From Vibrio profundi (GTDB lineage Bacteria > Pseudomonadota > Gammaproteobacteria > Enterobacterales > Vibrionaceae), in contig NZ_RZIS01000008.1 in the NCBI RefSeq assembly GCF_005281835.1, positions 160,720-224,719 on the forward strand: a DNA stretch of 64,000 nt, written 5' to 3'. Within the stretch, counting starts at the first letter, position 1, and every line of letters starts with the position of its first letter. A program made the translations under genes and the position numbers. Below, piece by piece: positions 27,619 to 35,743 of the stretch. Under the pieces are notes generated by a model. The model made no database searches. It saw nothing but the letters and a program-made list of their open reading frames with translations, and had not been told where the DNA came from.

Positions 27619-27750
27619 AATATTTGTGTATCCAGTAAGTACAGAAATGATCTGTTAAGGATGCCACGTCTCTAGCTCTGATGCTATGCCAACACCTTTA
27701 TCTGAGACTGGCATTTACCTGTTACTTTTTCACCGCCCAAAACACCCTTC

Positions 27751-27783
27751 TGTGGATAACTCTGTTTATATTATTTACCCACA
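27751..27783. promoter_or_regulatory. DnaA-box pair upstream of polA
   Basis: TGTGGATAA at 27751-27759 is a perfect DnaA box (TTATCCACA) on the minus strand. TTACCCACA at 27775-27783 on the plus strand differs by one base. They lie 130-165 bases upstream of the polA start. DnaA is reported to affect polA expression in E. coli; here this is inference. Confidence 0.5.
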
Positions 27784-27955
27784 AGTTGATAACTGAGATA
27801 AAAAGCACACCAAAATAAACATAAGACATTGAAAACAAATAATAAAACCAGAGATCGATCATCTAATTTACGATCTTTTTACGATCTTGCATTGTGGAAA
27901 AGAATGCTGATGTTGTTTTATTCACAAATTTGAAAGGATGGTTTTGCGTAAATAG

Positions 27956-28176
27956 AAAAAAAGCGACACCCGAAGATGTCGCCTAGCAAAAAACGGTAAG
28001 CCATTCTAAATGAATACTACAGCTTAACCAAAAAGCTATAAATTACACTGGAAGCAATGTGAGCAATGTCGTGTCAAAAAGAACTTAGTATAAGTTCGCG
28101 AGAATTCTGTTTTTCAGTGAGCCATTTACTCGCTGATTCAACATCCTTGTGAACTGTTTCCTCATTCCCTAAGACG
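27956..28176 (-). ncRNA. ryhB: RyhB small RNA (long vibrio type)
   Basis: The minus strand contains the RyhB pairing core CACGACATTGCTCACATTGC (within 28047-28074), identical to that of E. coli RyhB, and ends with the terminator GCGACATCTTCGGGTGTCGC plus TTTTTTT (27955-27982). The start is inferred from TTGACT (28205-28210), 16 bases, TATTAT (28183-28188). The predicted length of about 220 bases fits the known V. cholerae RNA (about 225), much longer than the 90 bases in E. coli. RyhB lowers expression of iron-using proteins when iron is short. Position next to the hemB-linked GNAT gene and polA also matches V. cholerae as I recall it. Confidence 0.94.
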
Positions 28177-28184
28177 CAGTTAAT

Positions 28185-28203
28185 AATAATGATTCTCATT
28201 TCA
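28185..28203 (-). promoter_or_regulatory. Fur box and promoter of ryhB
   Basis: AATAATGATTCTCATTTCA, centred on the AATGA-TTC-TCATT dyad, is a good match to the Fur consensus (GATAATGATAATCATTATC). It covers the spacer and -10 element of the ryhB promoter, the classic position for iron-dependent repression. Confidence 0.85.
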
Positions 28204-28214
28204 CAGTCAAGCTC

Positions 28215-28237
28215 TAAATGAGAAAAAATCTCATTTA
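28215..28237. terminator. Hairpin between the GNAT gene and the ryhB promoter
   Basis: TAAATGAGA-AAAAA-TCTCATTTA, a perfect 9-bp stem directly after the GNAT stop codon. On the minus strand the T-run lies in the loop rather than after the stem, so it is not a textbook terminator; it may still end the GNAT message or act as an operator. Confidence 0.45.
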
Positions 28238-28239
28238 AT

Positions 28240-28674
28240 TTATAGAAACTTTACAAAATGGATTCGAGATTCTTCAATACTTTCTTTTTCTTCTAACTTT
28301 TCAATTAGATAGGAGTTCCTTAGTAATAACCGCAACATTACCGGAAATTGATTACGAGACTTCACCTTTAGCTGTTGATAGCCCTGTTCCCGCACCCATC
28401 TCTCCTGAACATCTAATTGTTGCTGAGCCACCCCTTTATTTCTTGCGAAAGAAGTCACACCACCAAACCAACTATAAAAAGTCGTGCTATCTAACTGATA
28501 ACCAATTTTGAAGCCAAGTAATCGCCCTTGCTCTTCTGCAACCAAAATTAGGGACTTCTTCCCCTTAATGCGCGTTGTTAAGGACTCCACTGTTTCCTTA
28601 TGTGCAAATTCATCAATCTGTTCAACAACGCTAATAACTTCTTCTAATGTACCTTCACGAACAACGACCGTCAT
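28240..28674 (-). CDS. GNAT family N-acetyltransferase
   Basis: A small cytosolic protein of 144 residues covering a single GNAT fold: beta strands around LILVAEEQGRLLGFKIGYQL, the acetyl-CoA loop SFARNKGVAQQQLDVQERWV (R/Q-x-x-G-x-A form), and a final IHFVKFL strand. The substrate cannot be told from sequence. It lies downstream of hemB on the same strand but behind a terminator. AGAGGAATGAGCG places a Shine-Dalgarno just before the ATG. Confidence 0.85.
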   Translation of the reverse strand: MTVVVREGTLEEVISVVEQIDEFAHKETVESLTTRIKGKKSLILVAEEQGRLLGFKIGYQLDSTTFYSWFGGVTSFARNKGVAQQQLDVQERWVREQGYQQLKVKSRNQFPVMLRLLLRNSYLIEKLEEKESIEESRIHFVKFL

Positions 28675-28690
28675 CGCTCATTCCTCTAAT

Positions 28691-28719
28691 GAAAAAGGGC
28701 TGGTATAAACCAGCCCTTA
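28691..28719 (-). terminator. Rho-independent terminator after hemB
   Basis: Minus strand: AAGGGCTGGTTTATACCAGC / CCTTTTTC, stem GGGCTGGT / ACCAGCCC with a T tail, about 25 bases past the hemB stop. Confidence 0.88.
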
Positions 28720-28741
28720 AATATATCAAATGCTAAGTGGG

Positions 28742-29788
28742 TTACTCTGTATCCACTAAATGCTCAGCTGCACGAGCGTTATCTTCTGCTAGCCACTCTG
28801 CAACATCTTTCGCGAAGTACGTCAAAATACCATCTGCACCAGCACGCTTGAAGCATAGTAGAGACTCTAGAACGGTTTCACGTTCCTTCAACCAGCCATT
28901 TTGAATCGCAGCTTTATGCATCGCATATTCACCGGATACTTGATAAGCAAAAGTCGGCACTTGCAGTTCATGCTTAACACGGCGCACAATGTCTAAGTAA
29001 GGCATACCTGGCTTAACCATTACCATATCAGCGCCTTCATTGATGTCCATCGCGACTTCATGAATCGCTTCATCACTGTTAGCCGGATCCATTTGGTAGT
29101 TTTTCTTATCACCACCTTTAAGGTTGGAAGCACTGCCGACTGCATCACGGAACGGTCCATAATAGCAAGATGCATACTTAGCAGAGTACGCCATGATCTG
29201 AGTATGTACGTGACCAGCTTCTTCTAGCGCTTCACGAATCTTACCAATACGACCATCCATCATGTCAGATGGTGCTACAACATCGGCACCGGCTTCAGCA
29301 TGCGATAAAGCCTGCTTGATTAGTACTTCAGTTGTCTCATCGTTTTGCACGTAACCATCTTCATCGATGATGCCGTCTTGGCCATGCGTGGTGAATGGGT
29401 CTAGTGCCACATCCGTAATCACGCCCATTTGTGGGATATGTTCTTTCAGTGAACGTACCGCACGTTGAACCAAGCCTTCAGGATTATACGCTTCCGTCGC
29501 ACATAAGCTCTTCGCATCTTGGTTAACCACTGGAAATAGAGCAATAGCAGGCACACCCAAGTTAGCCAAATACAACGCTTCTTCCAACATCAAATCGATA
29601 GAAAGGCGCTCAATGCCTGGCATAGATTCCACTGTTTCGCGGCGATCTTTACCCATCAATATGAACATTGGGTAAATAAGATCGTTCACCGACAACTGGT
29701 TTTCTGCCATCAATCGACGGCTAAAGTCGTGTTTACGCATACGACGCATACGTCGCCCTGGGAATTGACCTTGAATTGAAACAGACAC
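28742..29788 (-). CDS. hemB: Porphobilinogen synthase (delta-aminolevulinate dehydratase)
   Basis: HemB condenses two 5-aminolevulinate molecules to porphobilinogen, the second step of haem synthesis. The Schiff-base lysines lie in YSAKYASCYYGPFRDA and MVMVKPGMPY. Where zinc-type enzymes have a cysteine triad, this one reads ALDPFTTHGQDGIID, the aspartate-rich form of magnesium-type HemB as in Pseudomonas. I chose the GTG at 29788 because AAGGAG lies six bases before it (348 residues); the TTG six codons earlier has that Shine-Dalgarno inside it. Monocistronic. Confidence 0.97.
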   Translation of the reverse strand: MSVSIQGQFPGRRMRRMRKHDFSRRLMAENQLSVNDLIYPMFILMGKDRRETVESMPGIERLSIDLMLEEALYLANLGVPAIALFPVVNQDAKSLCATEAYNPEGLVQRAVRSLKEHIPQMGVITDVALDPFTTHGQDGIIDEDGYVQNDETTEVLIKQALSHAEAGADVVAPSDMMDGRIGKIREALEEAGHVHTQIMAYSAKYASCYYGPFRDAVGSASNLKGGDKKNYQMDPANSDEAIHEVAMDINEGADMVMVKPGMPYLDIVRRVKHELQVPTFAYQVSGEYAMHKAAIQNGWLKERETVLESLLCFKRAGADGILTYFAKDVAEWLAEDNARAAEHLVDTE

Positions 29789-29972
29789 GAGATTCTCCTT
29801 GCCCAATGTTAATACTGACTAATAAATACTTGGCAAAAGCATATCACTCATTATCTAAGACGCTAGCAGTAAAGAGAAAATCCATGTCCAAAAAGGTCAC
29901 TATTTACAAAAAATGACCTTCTCCTCACACTGCCGTATACTCAGCTCAACCAAAGTTGTTCAGGACAAAACC

Positions 29973-30734
29973 ATGATTGACACTCACGCGCATATCTATG
30001 CCAGCGAATTTGATAACGACAGAGAAGAGGTCGTACAGCGAGCACTGGCTCAAGGTATCGACAAGATTTTACTTCCAAATATCGATTTAGAATCGATTGA
30101 ACCAATGTTAAAAACAGAGGCTCAATTCCCAGAAGTATGTCGTTCAATGATGGGACTACATCCTTGCTACGTTGACAAGAATGTAGAGCAAAACCTAGCG
30201 ACAGTGCGAGCTTGGTTTGAAAAGCATAACTTTATTGCGGTCGGTGAAATTGGTATTGACCTGTACTGGGATAAAACCTTTAAAGCTGAACAAGAAATGG
30301 CATTTATCACTCAGCTTAACTGGGCGAAAGAGCTCAATTTACCGGTTGTTATCCACACTCGAGATTCAATAGAAGAAACCCTAACGCTACTTCGCCAAGA
30401 ACAAGACGGGTCTTTGCGTGGTGTATTCCACTGCTTCGGTGGTAGCGTAGAAGAGGCACGAGCAATCAACGATTTGGGCTTTCACTTAGGGTTAGGCGGA
30501 GTATCCACATTCAAAAACGGTGGCATGGACAAAGTAATCCCACATCTTGATATGGATTACGTAATTTTAGAAACAGACTGCCCGTACCTCGCGCCTGCAC
30601 CCCACCGCGGTAAGCGCAATGAACCCGCCTACACCCAACTTGTCGCTCAACGAGTCGCAGATCTAAGAGAAACCAGTGTGGCAGAGATAGATTCCATCAC
30701 CACAAGGAATGCATATCAATTATTTGATATATAA
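29973..30734 (+). CDS. TatD family hydrolase
   Basis: A 253-residue TIM-barrel metal-dependent hydrolase of the TatD family (DNases and relatives). Metal ligands: H5 and H7 in DTHAH, Glu in VGEIGIDLYWD, His in VVIHTRDS, FHCFGGS, and the ETDCPYLAP aspartate. The ATG at 29973 follows AGGA by seven bases; the frame opens 20 codons earlier but lacks these features. It resembles the YcfH/YjjV side of the family as much as TatD itself, so I give no symbol. It faces the tatABC operon convergently, whereas E. coli tatD lies inside that operon. Confidence 0.9.
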   Translation: MIDTHAHIYASEFDNDREEVVQRALAQGIDKILLPNIDLESIEPMLKTEAQFPEVCRSMMGLHPCYVDKNVEQNLATVRAWFEKHNFIAVGEIGIDLYWDKTFKAEQEMAFITQLNWAKELNLPVVIHTRDSIEETLTLLRQEQDGSLRGVFHCFGGSVEEARAINDLGFHLGLGGVSTFKNGGMDKVIPHLDMDYVILETDCPYLAPAPHRGKRNEPAYTQLVAQRVADLRETSVAEIDSITTRNAYQLFDI

Positions 30735-30836
30735 AACATAATCCCACATACCACTTTATGGTTATACCTTGAGGATTATATAAATCTCGTTTAATATACG
30801 CGCTTACAATAAATTACAAATAAAAGTGAGCCGTAT

Positions 30837-30953
30837 ATGTGTGAACACACTATTCACTTACAGCGTCATCATAGAAAACTTTGGCATAAAATCGTCGGAA
30901 TAAAAGAGCTTTATATTTGCGCTGTGTGCGGAAAAAAACTAAAAATCCGCTAG
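30837..30953 (+). CDS. Small 38-residue protein with a CxxC motif
   Basis: A short ORF, MCEHTIHLQRHHRKLWHKIV then GIKELYICAVCGKKLKIR, stop TAG. It is very basic and carries Cys2/His4 and CAVC, which together could form a zinc knuckle. GTGAG lies about seven bases before the ATG, and a strong terminator follows ten bases after the stop. It follows the TatD-family gene by 100 bases. I do not recognise it; coding status rests on composition, the ribosome site and the tight terminator. Confidence 0.55.
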   Translation: MCEHTIHLQRHHRKLWHKIVGIKELYICAVCGKKLKIR

Positions 30954-30961
30954 CAACAAAT

Positions 30962-30998
30962 AAAAAACGGTTGGCCTACTAAGCCAACCGTTTTTTAT
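30962..30998. terminator. Bidirectional terminator between the 38-residue ORF and tatC
   Basis: AAAAAACGGTTGGC / GCCAACCGTTTTTT with a CTACTAA loop; symmetrical A and T runs serve both convergent transcripts. Confidence 0.92.
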
Positions 30999-31016
30999 AT
31001 CCTACGTATTAAAAAC

Positions 31017-31766
31017 CTACGCCTCTTCTTGCTCTTCATCACTAGGCTTCTTCACATAGAAGCGAGCGAAGAATAAACCAACTTCAAATAGCAAACACAT
31101 TGGAATCGCAAGTAAGGTTTGAGAAATCATATCGGGTGGTGTCAGCATCATGCCGATAATGAAGGCCCCAACCACAATGTATGGGCGCTTTTCTCCTAAG
31201 CTTTTTGGCGTGGTCGCTCCAGTCCAACACAACAAGATGATGGCTACAGGCACTTCAAAGGCAATACCAAACGCCAAAAAAAGCGCGAGTACAAAATCCA
31301 AATAGCTAGATATGTCCGTTGCAAACTCCACTTGCCCTAATGAAATAGCAGTGAAGAAGCCAAACACTAGCGGAAATACCACAAAGTAAGCAAACGCCAC
31401 TCCACAGTAAAATAGCAACGAGCTCGATGCCATCAATGGCATGATCAAGCGTTTTTCATGTTTGTATAAGCCAGGTGCAACAAATGCCCAAACTTGATAC
31501 AAAATAAATGGGACCGCGACAAAAATCGATGCGATTAAAGTCAACTTCAGTGGAGTAAAGAATGGTGATGCGACATCTGTAGCGATCATCGTCGCCCCTT
31601 CTGGCAGACGATCTACCAAAGGTGCGGATACAAACTCATAAATGTCGTTAGCAAAATAAATCAGCCCTAAGAACACAACCAACACCGCCACGATGGCACG
31701 TAAAAGTCGGTTTCGTAATTCTAATAAGTGGGTGATTAAAGGCTGTGTCTGCTCAGTCGAAGACAT
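31017..31766 (-). CDS. tatC: Twin-arginine translocase subunit TatC
   Basis: TatC is the membrane receptor for twin-arginine signal peptides. 249 residues with six hydrophobic helices and the family signatures THLLELRNRLLRA near the N-terminus, SPFFTPLKL, and FAFGIAFEVPV-type helix 4-5 region (LALFLAFGIAFEVPV). The C-terminus is charged and cytoplasmic. GAGG lies before the ATG. Last gene of the tatABC operon, 83 bases after tatB. Confidence 0.97.
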   Translation of the reverse strand: MSSTEQTQPLITHLLELRNRLLRAIVAVLVVFLGLIYFANDIYEFVSAPLVDRLPEGATMIATDVASPFFTPLKLTLIASIFVAVPFILYQVWAFVAPGLYKHEKRLIMPLMASSSLLFYCGVAFAYFVVFPLVFGFFTAISLGQVEFATDISSYLDFVLALFLAFGIAFEVPVAIILLCWTGATTPKSLGEKRPYIVVGAFIIGMMLTPPDMISQTLLAIPMCLLFEVGLFFARFYVKKPSDEEQEEA

Positions 31767-31849
31767 GTCAAACCTCTTAAACAGGAAGATCGAAAAGGAG
31801 CCACCTCAATACTATTTATACAAGTATCCAGCGGCTCCTCCTTGCGAGA

Positions 31850-32254
31850 CTATTCGGCTTTCTTATCTGGCGTCACTGATTCACCACCGTTCACAGGAAT
31901 ACTCTCGTGATTAGTATCGGCAACACTGCTTGTCGTGTCACTTGGTTGATCAGATTCAGGCTTAGCATACGGACGTTGAACTTGCGCAGCAGCCTGCTTG
32001 AGTTCATCGACCGAAGCTTTAAGATCTGGAGATAAATCTTCCATCCCCATTTGCTCCGCCTTGCGCAGGTTTTCTTGTAGCTCTTGCACTTTTAGCTCAT
32101 GTGAAAGTTCATCTTTCACATTGTTCGCCATGCTTTTCGCCTGTCCAATAAACTTGGACACACTACGAATTGCAACTGGTAAACGCTCAGGCCCTAGAAC
32201 GACTAACCCGACGACAGATATTAATACCAGTTCCCAAAAACCGATATCAAACAC
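31850..32254 (-). CDS. tatB: Twin-arginine translocase subunit TatB
   Basis: TatB pairs with TatC in the receptor complex of the Tat export system. 134 residues: one N-terminal membrane helix (FDIGFWELVLISVVGLVVLG), the hinge GPERLP, a long amphipathic helix (VSKFIGQAKSMANNVKDELS) and an acidic, disordered tail. GPERLP distinguishes it from TatA. It starts three bases after the tatA stop codon. Confidence 0.97.
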   Translation of the reverse strand: MFDIGFWELVLISVVGLVVLGPERLPVAIRSVSKFIGQAKSMANNVKDELSHELKVQELQENLRKAEQMGMEDLSPDLKASVDELKQAAAQVQRPYAKPESDQPSDTTSSVADTNHESIPVNGGESVTPDKKAE

Positions 32255-32257
32255 GAC

Positions 32258-32503
32258 TTACGCCTGCTCTTTGTCTTTCTTAGTTTCAGCAGTAGCGTCT
32301 GTTTTCTGCTGTTGCTCAATGTTCTTTGGTTCGAAGTCTGCGTCTTTCTTATCTGCAGGCTTATCTTCATCGCTCATTGCTTTTTTGAAGCCTTTAACCG
32401 CAGAACCTAAGTCGCCGCCCATGCCGCGTAATTTCTTAGTTCCGAACAGTAAGATCACGATTACAGCGATGATCAGAAGTTGCCAAATACTAATACCACC
32501 CAT
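32258..32503 (-). CDS. tatA: Twin-arginine translocase subunit TatA
   Basis: TatA oligomers form the transport element of the Tat system. 81 residues: a short membrane helix (WQLLIIAVIVILLFG), the FGTKKLR hinge, an amphipathic helix (GMGGDLGSAVKGFKKAM) and a charged tail. First gene of tatABC; ubiB lies 53 bases upstream on the same strand, so the ubi and tat genes may be co-transcribed, as in E. coli. GAGG lies before the ATG. Confidence 0.97.
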   Translation of the reverse strand: MGGISIWQLLIIAVIVILLFGTKKLRGMGGDLGSAVKGFKKAMSDEDKPADKKDADFEPKNIEQQQKTDATAETKKDKEQA

Positions 32504-32556
32504 TCTATTTACCTCGGGTCTATCTACACAAAAATTATTTTAAGAGAGTCTACCGC

Positions 32557-34191
32557 TTAACGACGGTAAGCTCGCCAACTTAGCAACCAAAATGTGACAC
32601 CTGCGATGCCACAGCCCATACTCAGTTGCTCATAAGGGCTTGAAACTAATATTGCGGAGCATACGACTAAAGTGGCTCCAACACCAAACAAAAACTTTCC
32701 AGTTGCTTGTTGACGTTTGCTGTCTCGATAACCTTGATAAAGCTGATCCATTCTTTGGTTCATCGCTTTACCTTGACGTAAGCTATCGTATAAAAGCTCC
32801 GGCAGTTCAGGCAGTTTTTCCGCCCAAAATGGGGCACGCTCTTTTACTGCATTGATCACCGCTTGCGGGCCAACTTGCTCCATCATCCATCTTTCTAAAA
32901 ATGGCTTAGCGGTTTCCCACAAATCCAATTGTGGATATAGCTGACGCCCTAACCCTTCAATGTACAGCAAAGTTTTTTGTAGCAAGACCAGCTGTGGCTG
33001 AACTTCCATATTAAAACGACGCGCCGTATTGAATAAGTTTAGCAATACGTGACCAAATGAGATCTCACCAAGTGGCTTGGCAAAAATCGGTTCGCAAACA
33101 ATGCGAATAGCGAACTCAAAATCGTCCACGTTAGTGTCGTGCGGTACCCACCCTGAATCGACATGCAACTCGGCAACTTTACGGTAATCTCGATTAAAGA
33201 ATGCCAATAAATTCTCGGCCAAATAGCGCTTATCTTCACTGTTCAGCGTGCCTACTATGCCGCAATCCAAACCGATCCACTGTGGATTGTCTGGGTTTTC
33301 CGGGTTAACGAACACATTTCCCGGATGCATATCTGCATGGAAAAAGCTGTCGCGGAACACTTGAGTGAAGAAAACGCTGACGCCACGTTCTGCCAAAAGC
33401 TTCATATTCGTGCCGTTCGCTTCCAACATTGGAATGTCAGACACTTGGATGCCGTATATTCGCTCAGAAACCATGACAGTTTCATTACTCAAGTCAGGAA
33501 TTACTTCAGGAACATATAATTCTTCGCTACCTTCGAAGTTTCGGCGCAGTTGAATCGCATTTGCAGCCTCACGGCGTAAGTCCAACTCATCAAGTAAGGT
33601 TTTTTCGTACTCACGTACTACTTCAACCGGTTTCAAACGACGTGCTTCAGGAAGTGCTTTGGCGACTATACGCGCCATTCGGTACATGAGTTTTAGATCT
33701 GCATCAATGACTGGGCGAATATCTGGTCGAATAACCTTCAAAACGATTTCACGACCGCTATCTTTTAGCTTTGCAGTATGTACCTGAGCAATTGATGCAG
33801 ACGCTAGTGGTTCGATATCAAAATCAGTAAACCAAGTATCAAGCGTATCGCCAAGCGCCAGCTCCATCTGCTCTTTAGCCAAGGCGCCATCAAAAGGCGC
33901 GACTTGATCTTGCAACAATGCAAGCTGATCTGCGATATGCGGAGGGAATAAGTCTCGACGCGTCGACATCATTTGGCCAAACTTGATCCATACAGGGCCC
34001 AGTTCTTGTAATGCCAAACGAAGACGGTGTCCCAACTCCTTTTCTGGGTGTTGGTTTTTAATCCAAAACAGAGATTTACGCGCCAATAACGGCGCTTTGG
34101 TCAACTGGTGAACCGGCATCAACTCATCGAGGCCGTATTCAAGCTGAACTTTAACGATATGGTAAAGACGCTTTATTTCTGCAGGAGTCAT
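32557..34191 (-). CDS. ubiB: UbiB, atypical kinase of ubiquinone biosynthesis
   Basis: UbiB is an ADCK/ABC1 family ATPase needed for ubiquinone synthesis. 544 residues (E. coli 546). The KxGQ motif reads GPVWIKFGQMMSTRRDLFP, the alanine-rich loop reads ASASIAQVH, and the catalytic loop is FHADMHPGN with GLDCG as the DFG equivalent. Two hydrophobic C-terminal helices anchor it to the inner membrane. The start overlaps the ubiJ stop by four bases (ATGA-type coupling). Operon order ubiE-ubiJ-ubiB-tatABC. Confidence 0.97.
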   Translation of the reverse strand: MTPAEIKRLYHIVKVQLEYGLDELMPVHQLTKAPLLARKSLFWIKNQHPEKELGHRLRLALQELGPVWIKFGQMMSTRRDLFPPHIADQLALLQDQVAPFDGALAKEQMELALGDTLDTWFTDFDIEPLASASIAQVHTAKLKDSGREIVLKVIRPDIRPVIDADLKLMYRMARIVAKALPEARRLKPVEVVREYEKTLLDELDLRREAANAIQLRRNFEGSEELYVPEVIPDLSNETVMVSERIYGIQVSDIPMLEANGTNMKLLAERGVSVFFTQVFRDSFFHADMHPGNVFVNPENPDNPQWIGLDCGIVGTLNSEDKRYLAENLLAFFNRDYRKVAELHVDSGWVPHDTNVDDFEFAIRIVCEPIFAKPLGEISFGHVLLNLFNTARRFNMEVQPQLVLLQKTLLYIEGLGRQLYPQLDLWETAKPFLERWMMEQVGPQAVINAVKERAPFWAEKLPELPELLYDSLRQGKAMNQRMDQLYQGYRDSKRQQATGKFLFGVGATLVVCSAILVSSPYEQLSMGCGIAGVTFWLLSWRAYRR

Positions 34192-34793
34192 GCTTTCTCC
34201 AGCAATGCATCAAGCTTTGCTTCCAAACGTGCAGTGGCACTTTTTACATCATCGACTTGATCACAGAAGTAGGCGACTTCAAGTGGTGCAGGAGCTACTT
34301 TCCACTCTTCCGTTAATACCTGAGCTAAATGATTTTGATGCTTGCCTGCTTGTTTTGCGACAAAGCCACCGACATTTTTGATGCCTTGTACCACTGTATG
34401 AGCAACCACATCGCCGGTTACGCGCGACAACCACTCTTCGATATCTGGCTTACAGTCTGTCATTAACTGAGCAAACTTCTGTGCCAGTTGAATATCGCCT
34501 TCCAACACCAGCTTATCTTGCTTGATCAGCTGAGTGATATTGGATTGCTCACGCAGTTCAGGCAATACCGATAGGTTCAAAGATAAGTAGCAATCAGGTT
34601 GCCCTTCATATTCAGCCAGTACATCAATCTGCTGGCTAAAAACGAACGTCAGTGTCTTGTTTAACTCTTTCAGGTTTACTTGAATAACCTGCCCTTTTAA
34701 ACGAGATAAACGACGCCCCAAATCAGGGTCGTCGTTTACTAGTGTATTAAGAGAGGTTTCGATTACCGCGGTCACCAATGGATCGAATGGCAT
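34188..34793 (-). CDS. ubiJ: Ubiquinone biosynthesis accessory factor UbiJ
   Basis: UbiJ is a soluble SCP2-domain protein that binds ubiquinone intermediates and helps organise the Ubi complex. 201 residues (E. coli 201). The N-terminal SCP2 lipid-binding domain includes LKGQVIQVNLKELNKTLTF and the C-terminal helix carries TARLEAKLDALLEKA. It lies between ubiE and ubiB, with a four-base overlap into ubiB. Confidence 0.94.
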   Translation of the reverse strand: MPFDPLVTAVIETSLNTLVNDDPDLGRRLSRLKGQVIQVNLKELNKTLTFVFSQQIDVLAEYEGQPDCYLSLNLSVLPELREQSNITQLIKQDKLVLEGDIQLAQKFAQLMTDCKPDIEEWLSRVTGDVVAHTVVQGIKNVGGFVAKQAGKHQNHLAQVLTEEWKVAPAPLEVAYFCDQVDDVKSATARLEAKLDALLEKA

Positions 34794-34845
34794 GTCAGTC
34801 CTTAATTAATTCCTACAAGCGTGATAACAACGTATCGGTAACAAC

Positions 34846-35640
34846 TTAAAACTTGTAACCACGGTGCAGCGCAACAATGCCGCCCGTTAAGTTGAAGTAC
34901 TTAGTATTTTCAAAGCCTGCGCTTTGCATCATGCCTTCCAATGTTTCTTGATCTGGGTGCATGCGAATCGATTCTGCTAAGTAGCGGTAGCTGTCTGCAT
35001 CGTTTGCAATAAGCTCACCCATTTTCGGCAATAGGTGGAAAGAGTACGCGTCGTACACTTTTGATAGAGGCTCTAACACTGGCTTAGAAAACTCTAGAAC
35101 CAATAAGCGGCCACCTGGCTTTAATACGCGGTACATTGAACGAAGCGCTTTATCTTTATCCGTCACGTTACGTAAACAGAAGCTGATCGTAATGGCATCG
35201 AAGTAATTGTCTGGGAATGGCAGTTCTTCTGCGTTCGCTTGAACGTAGTGAACGTTACCAACGATGCCACTGTCGCGCAATTTGTCACGACCAACATTCA
35301 ACATTGAGTTATTGATGTCTGCCAATACCACATGGCCCGTTTCGCCGACAATACGTGAGAATTTAGCGGTTAAGTCACCAGTACCACCACCTAAATCAAG
35401 AATACGTTGACCAGGGCGAACGCCACTGCAATCAATAGTGAAGCGCTTCCACAAACGGTGAACACCACCAGACATCAAATCGTTCATGATGTCGTATTTC
35501 GCTGCTACAGAGTGAAAGACCTCTGCGACTTTCGCGACTTTTTCATCTTTCGCGACCGTTTCAAAACCAAAGTGAGTGGTTTCTGATTCTAATGCTGAAT
35601 TTGATTGCACGCTTGTGTCCGTCATGCTGTTGTCTACCAT
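34846..35640 (-). CDS. ubiE: Ubiquinone/menaquinone C-methyltransferase
   Basis: UbiE methylates the quinone ring in both ubiquinone and menaquinone synthesis using SAM. 264 residues; the E. coli protein has 251, the excess being an N-terminal Ser/Thr-rich extension. Motifs: HFGFETVAKDEK, VAAKYDIMNDLMSGGVHRLW, SAM site ILDLGGGTGDLTAKF, ISFCLRNVTDK and LEFSKP. I keep the ATG at 35640 because GAGGAC precedes it; the Met five codons later has no ribosome site. Heads the ubiE-ubiJ-ubiB(-tat) operon. Confidence 0.97.
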   Translation of the reverse strand: MVDNSMTDTSVQSNSALESETTHFGFETVAKDEKVAKVAEVFHSVAAKYDIMNDLMSGGVHRLWKRFTIDCSGVRPGQRILDLGGGTGDLTAKFSRIVGETGHVVLADINNSMLNVGRDKLRDSGIVGNVHYVQANAEELPFPDNYFDAITISFCLRNVTDKDKALRSMYRVLKPGGRLLVLEFSKPVLEPLSKVYDAYSFHLLPKMGELIANDADSYRYLAESIRMHPDQETLEGMMQSAGFENTKYFNLTGGIVALHRGYKF

Positions 35641-35743
35641 GGTAAGTCCTCATCAACAGCGCAAATTAACATCAAGGGCGCTGCAAGCGAGTAGTTTACT
35701 TTATCCTCAGCAGGTTGTCTTTGTTAGATAAATAAAATCCCAG

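Noticed and set aside
24813..27675. Several 60-80 codon plus-strand ORFs over polA
   Set aside because: They are antisense shadows within an intact, conserved gene and lack ribosome sites.
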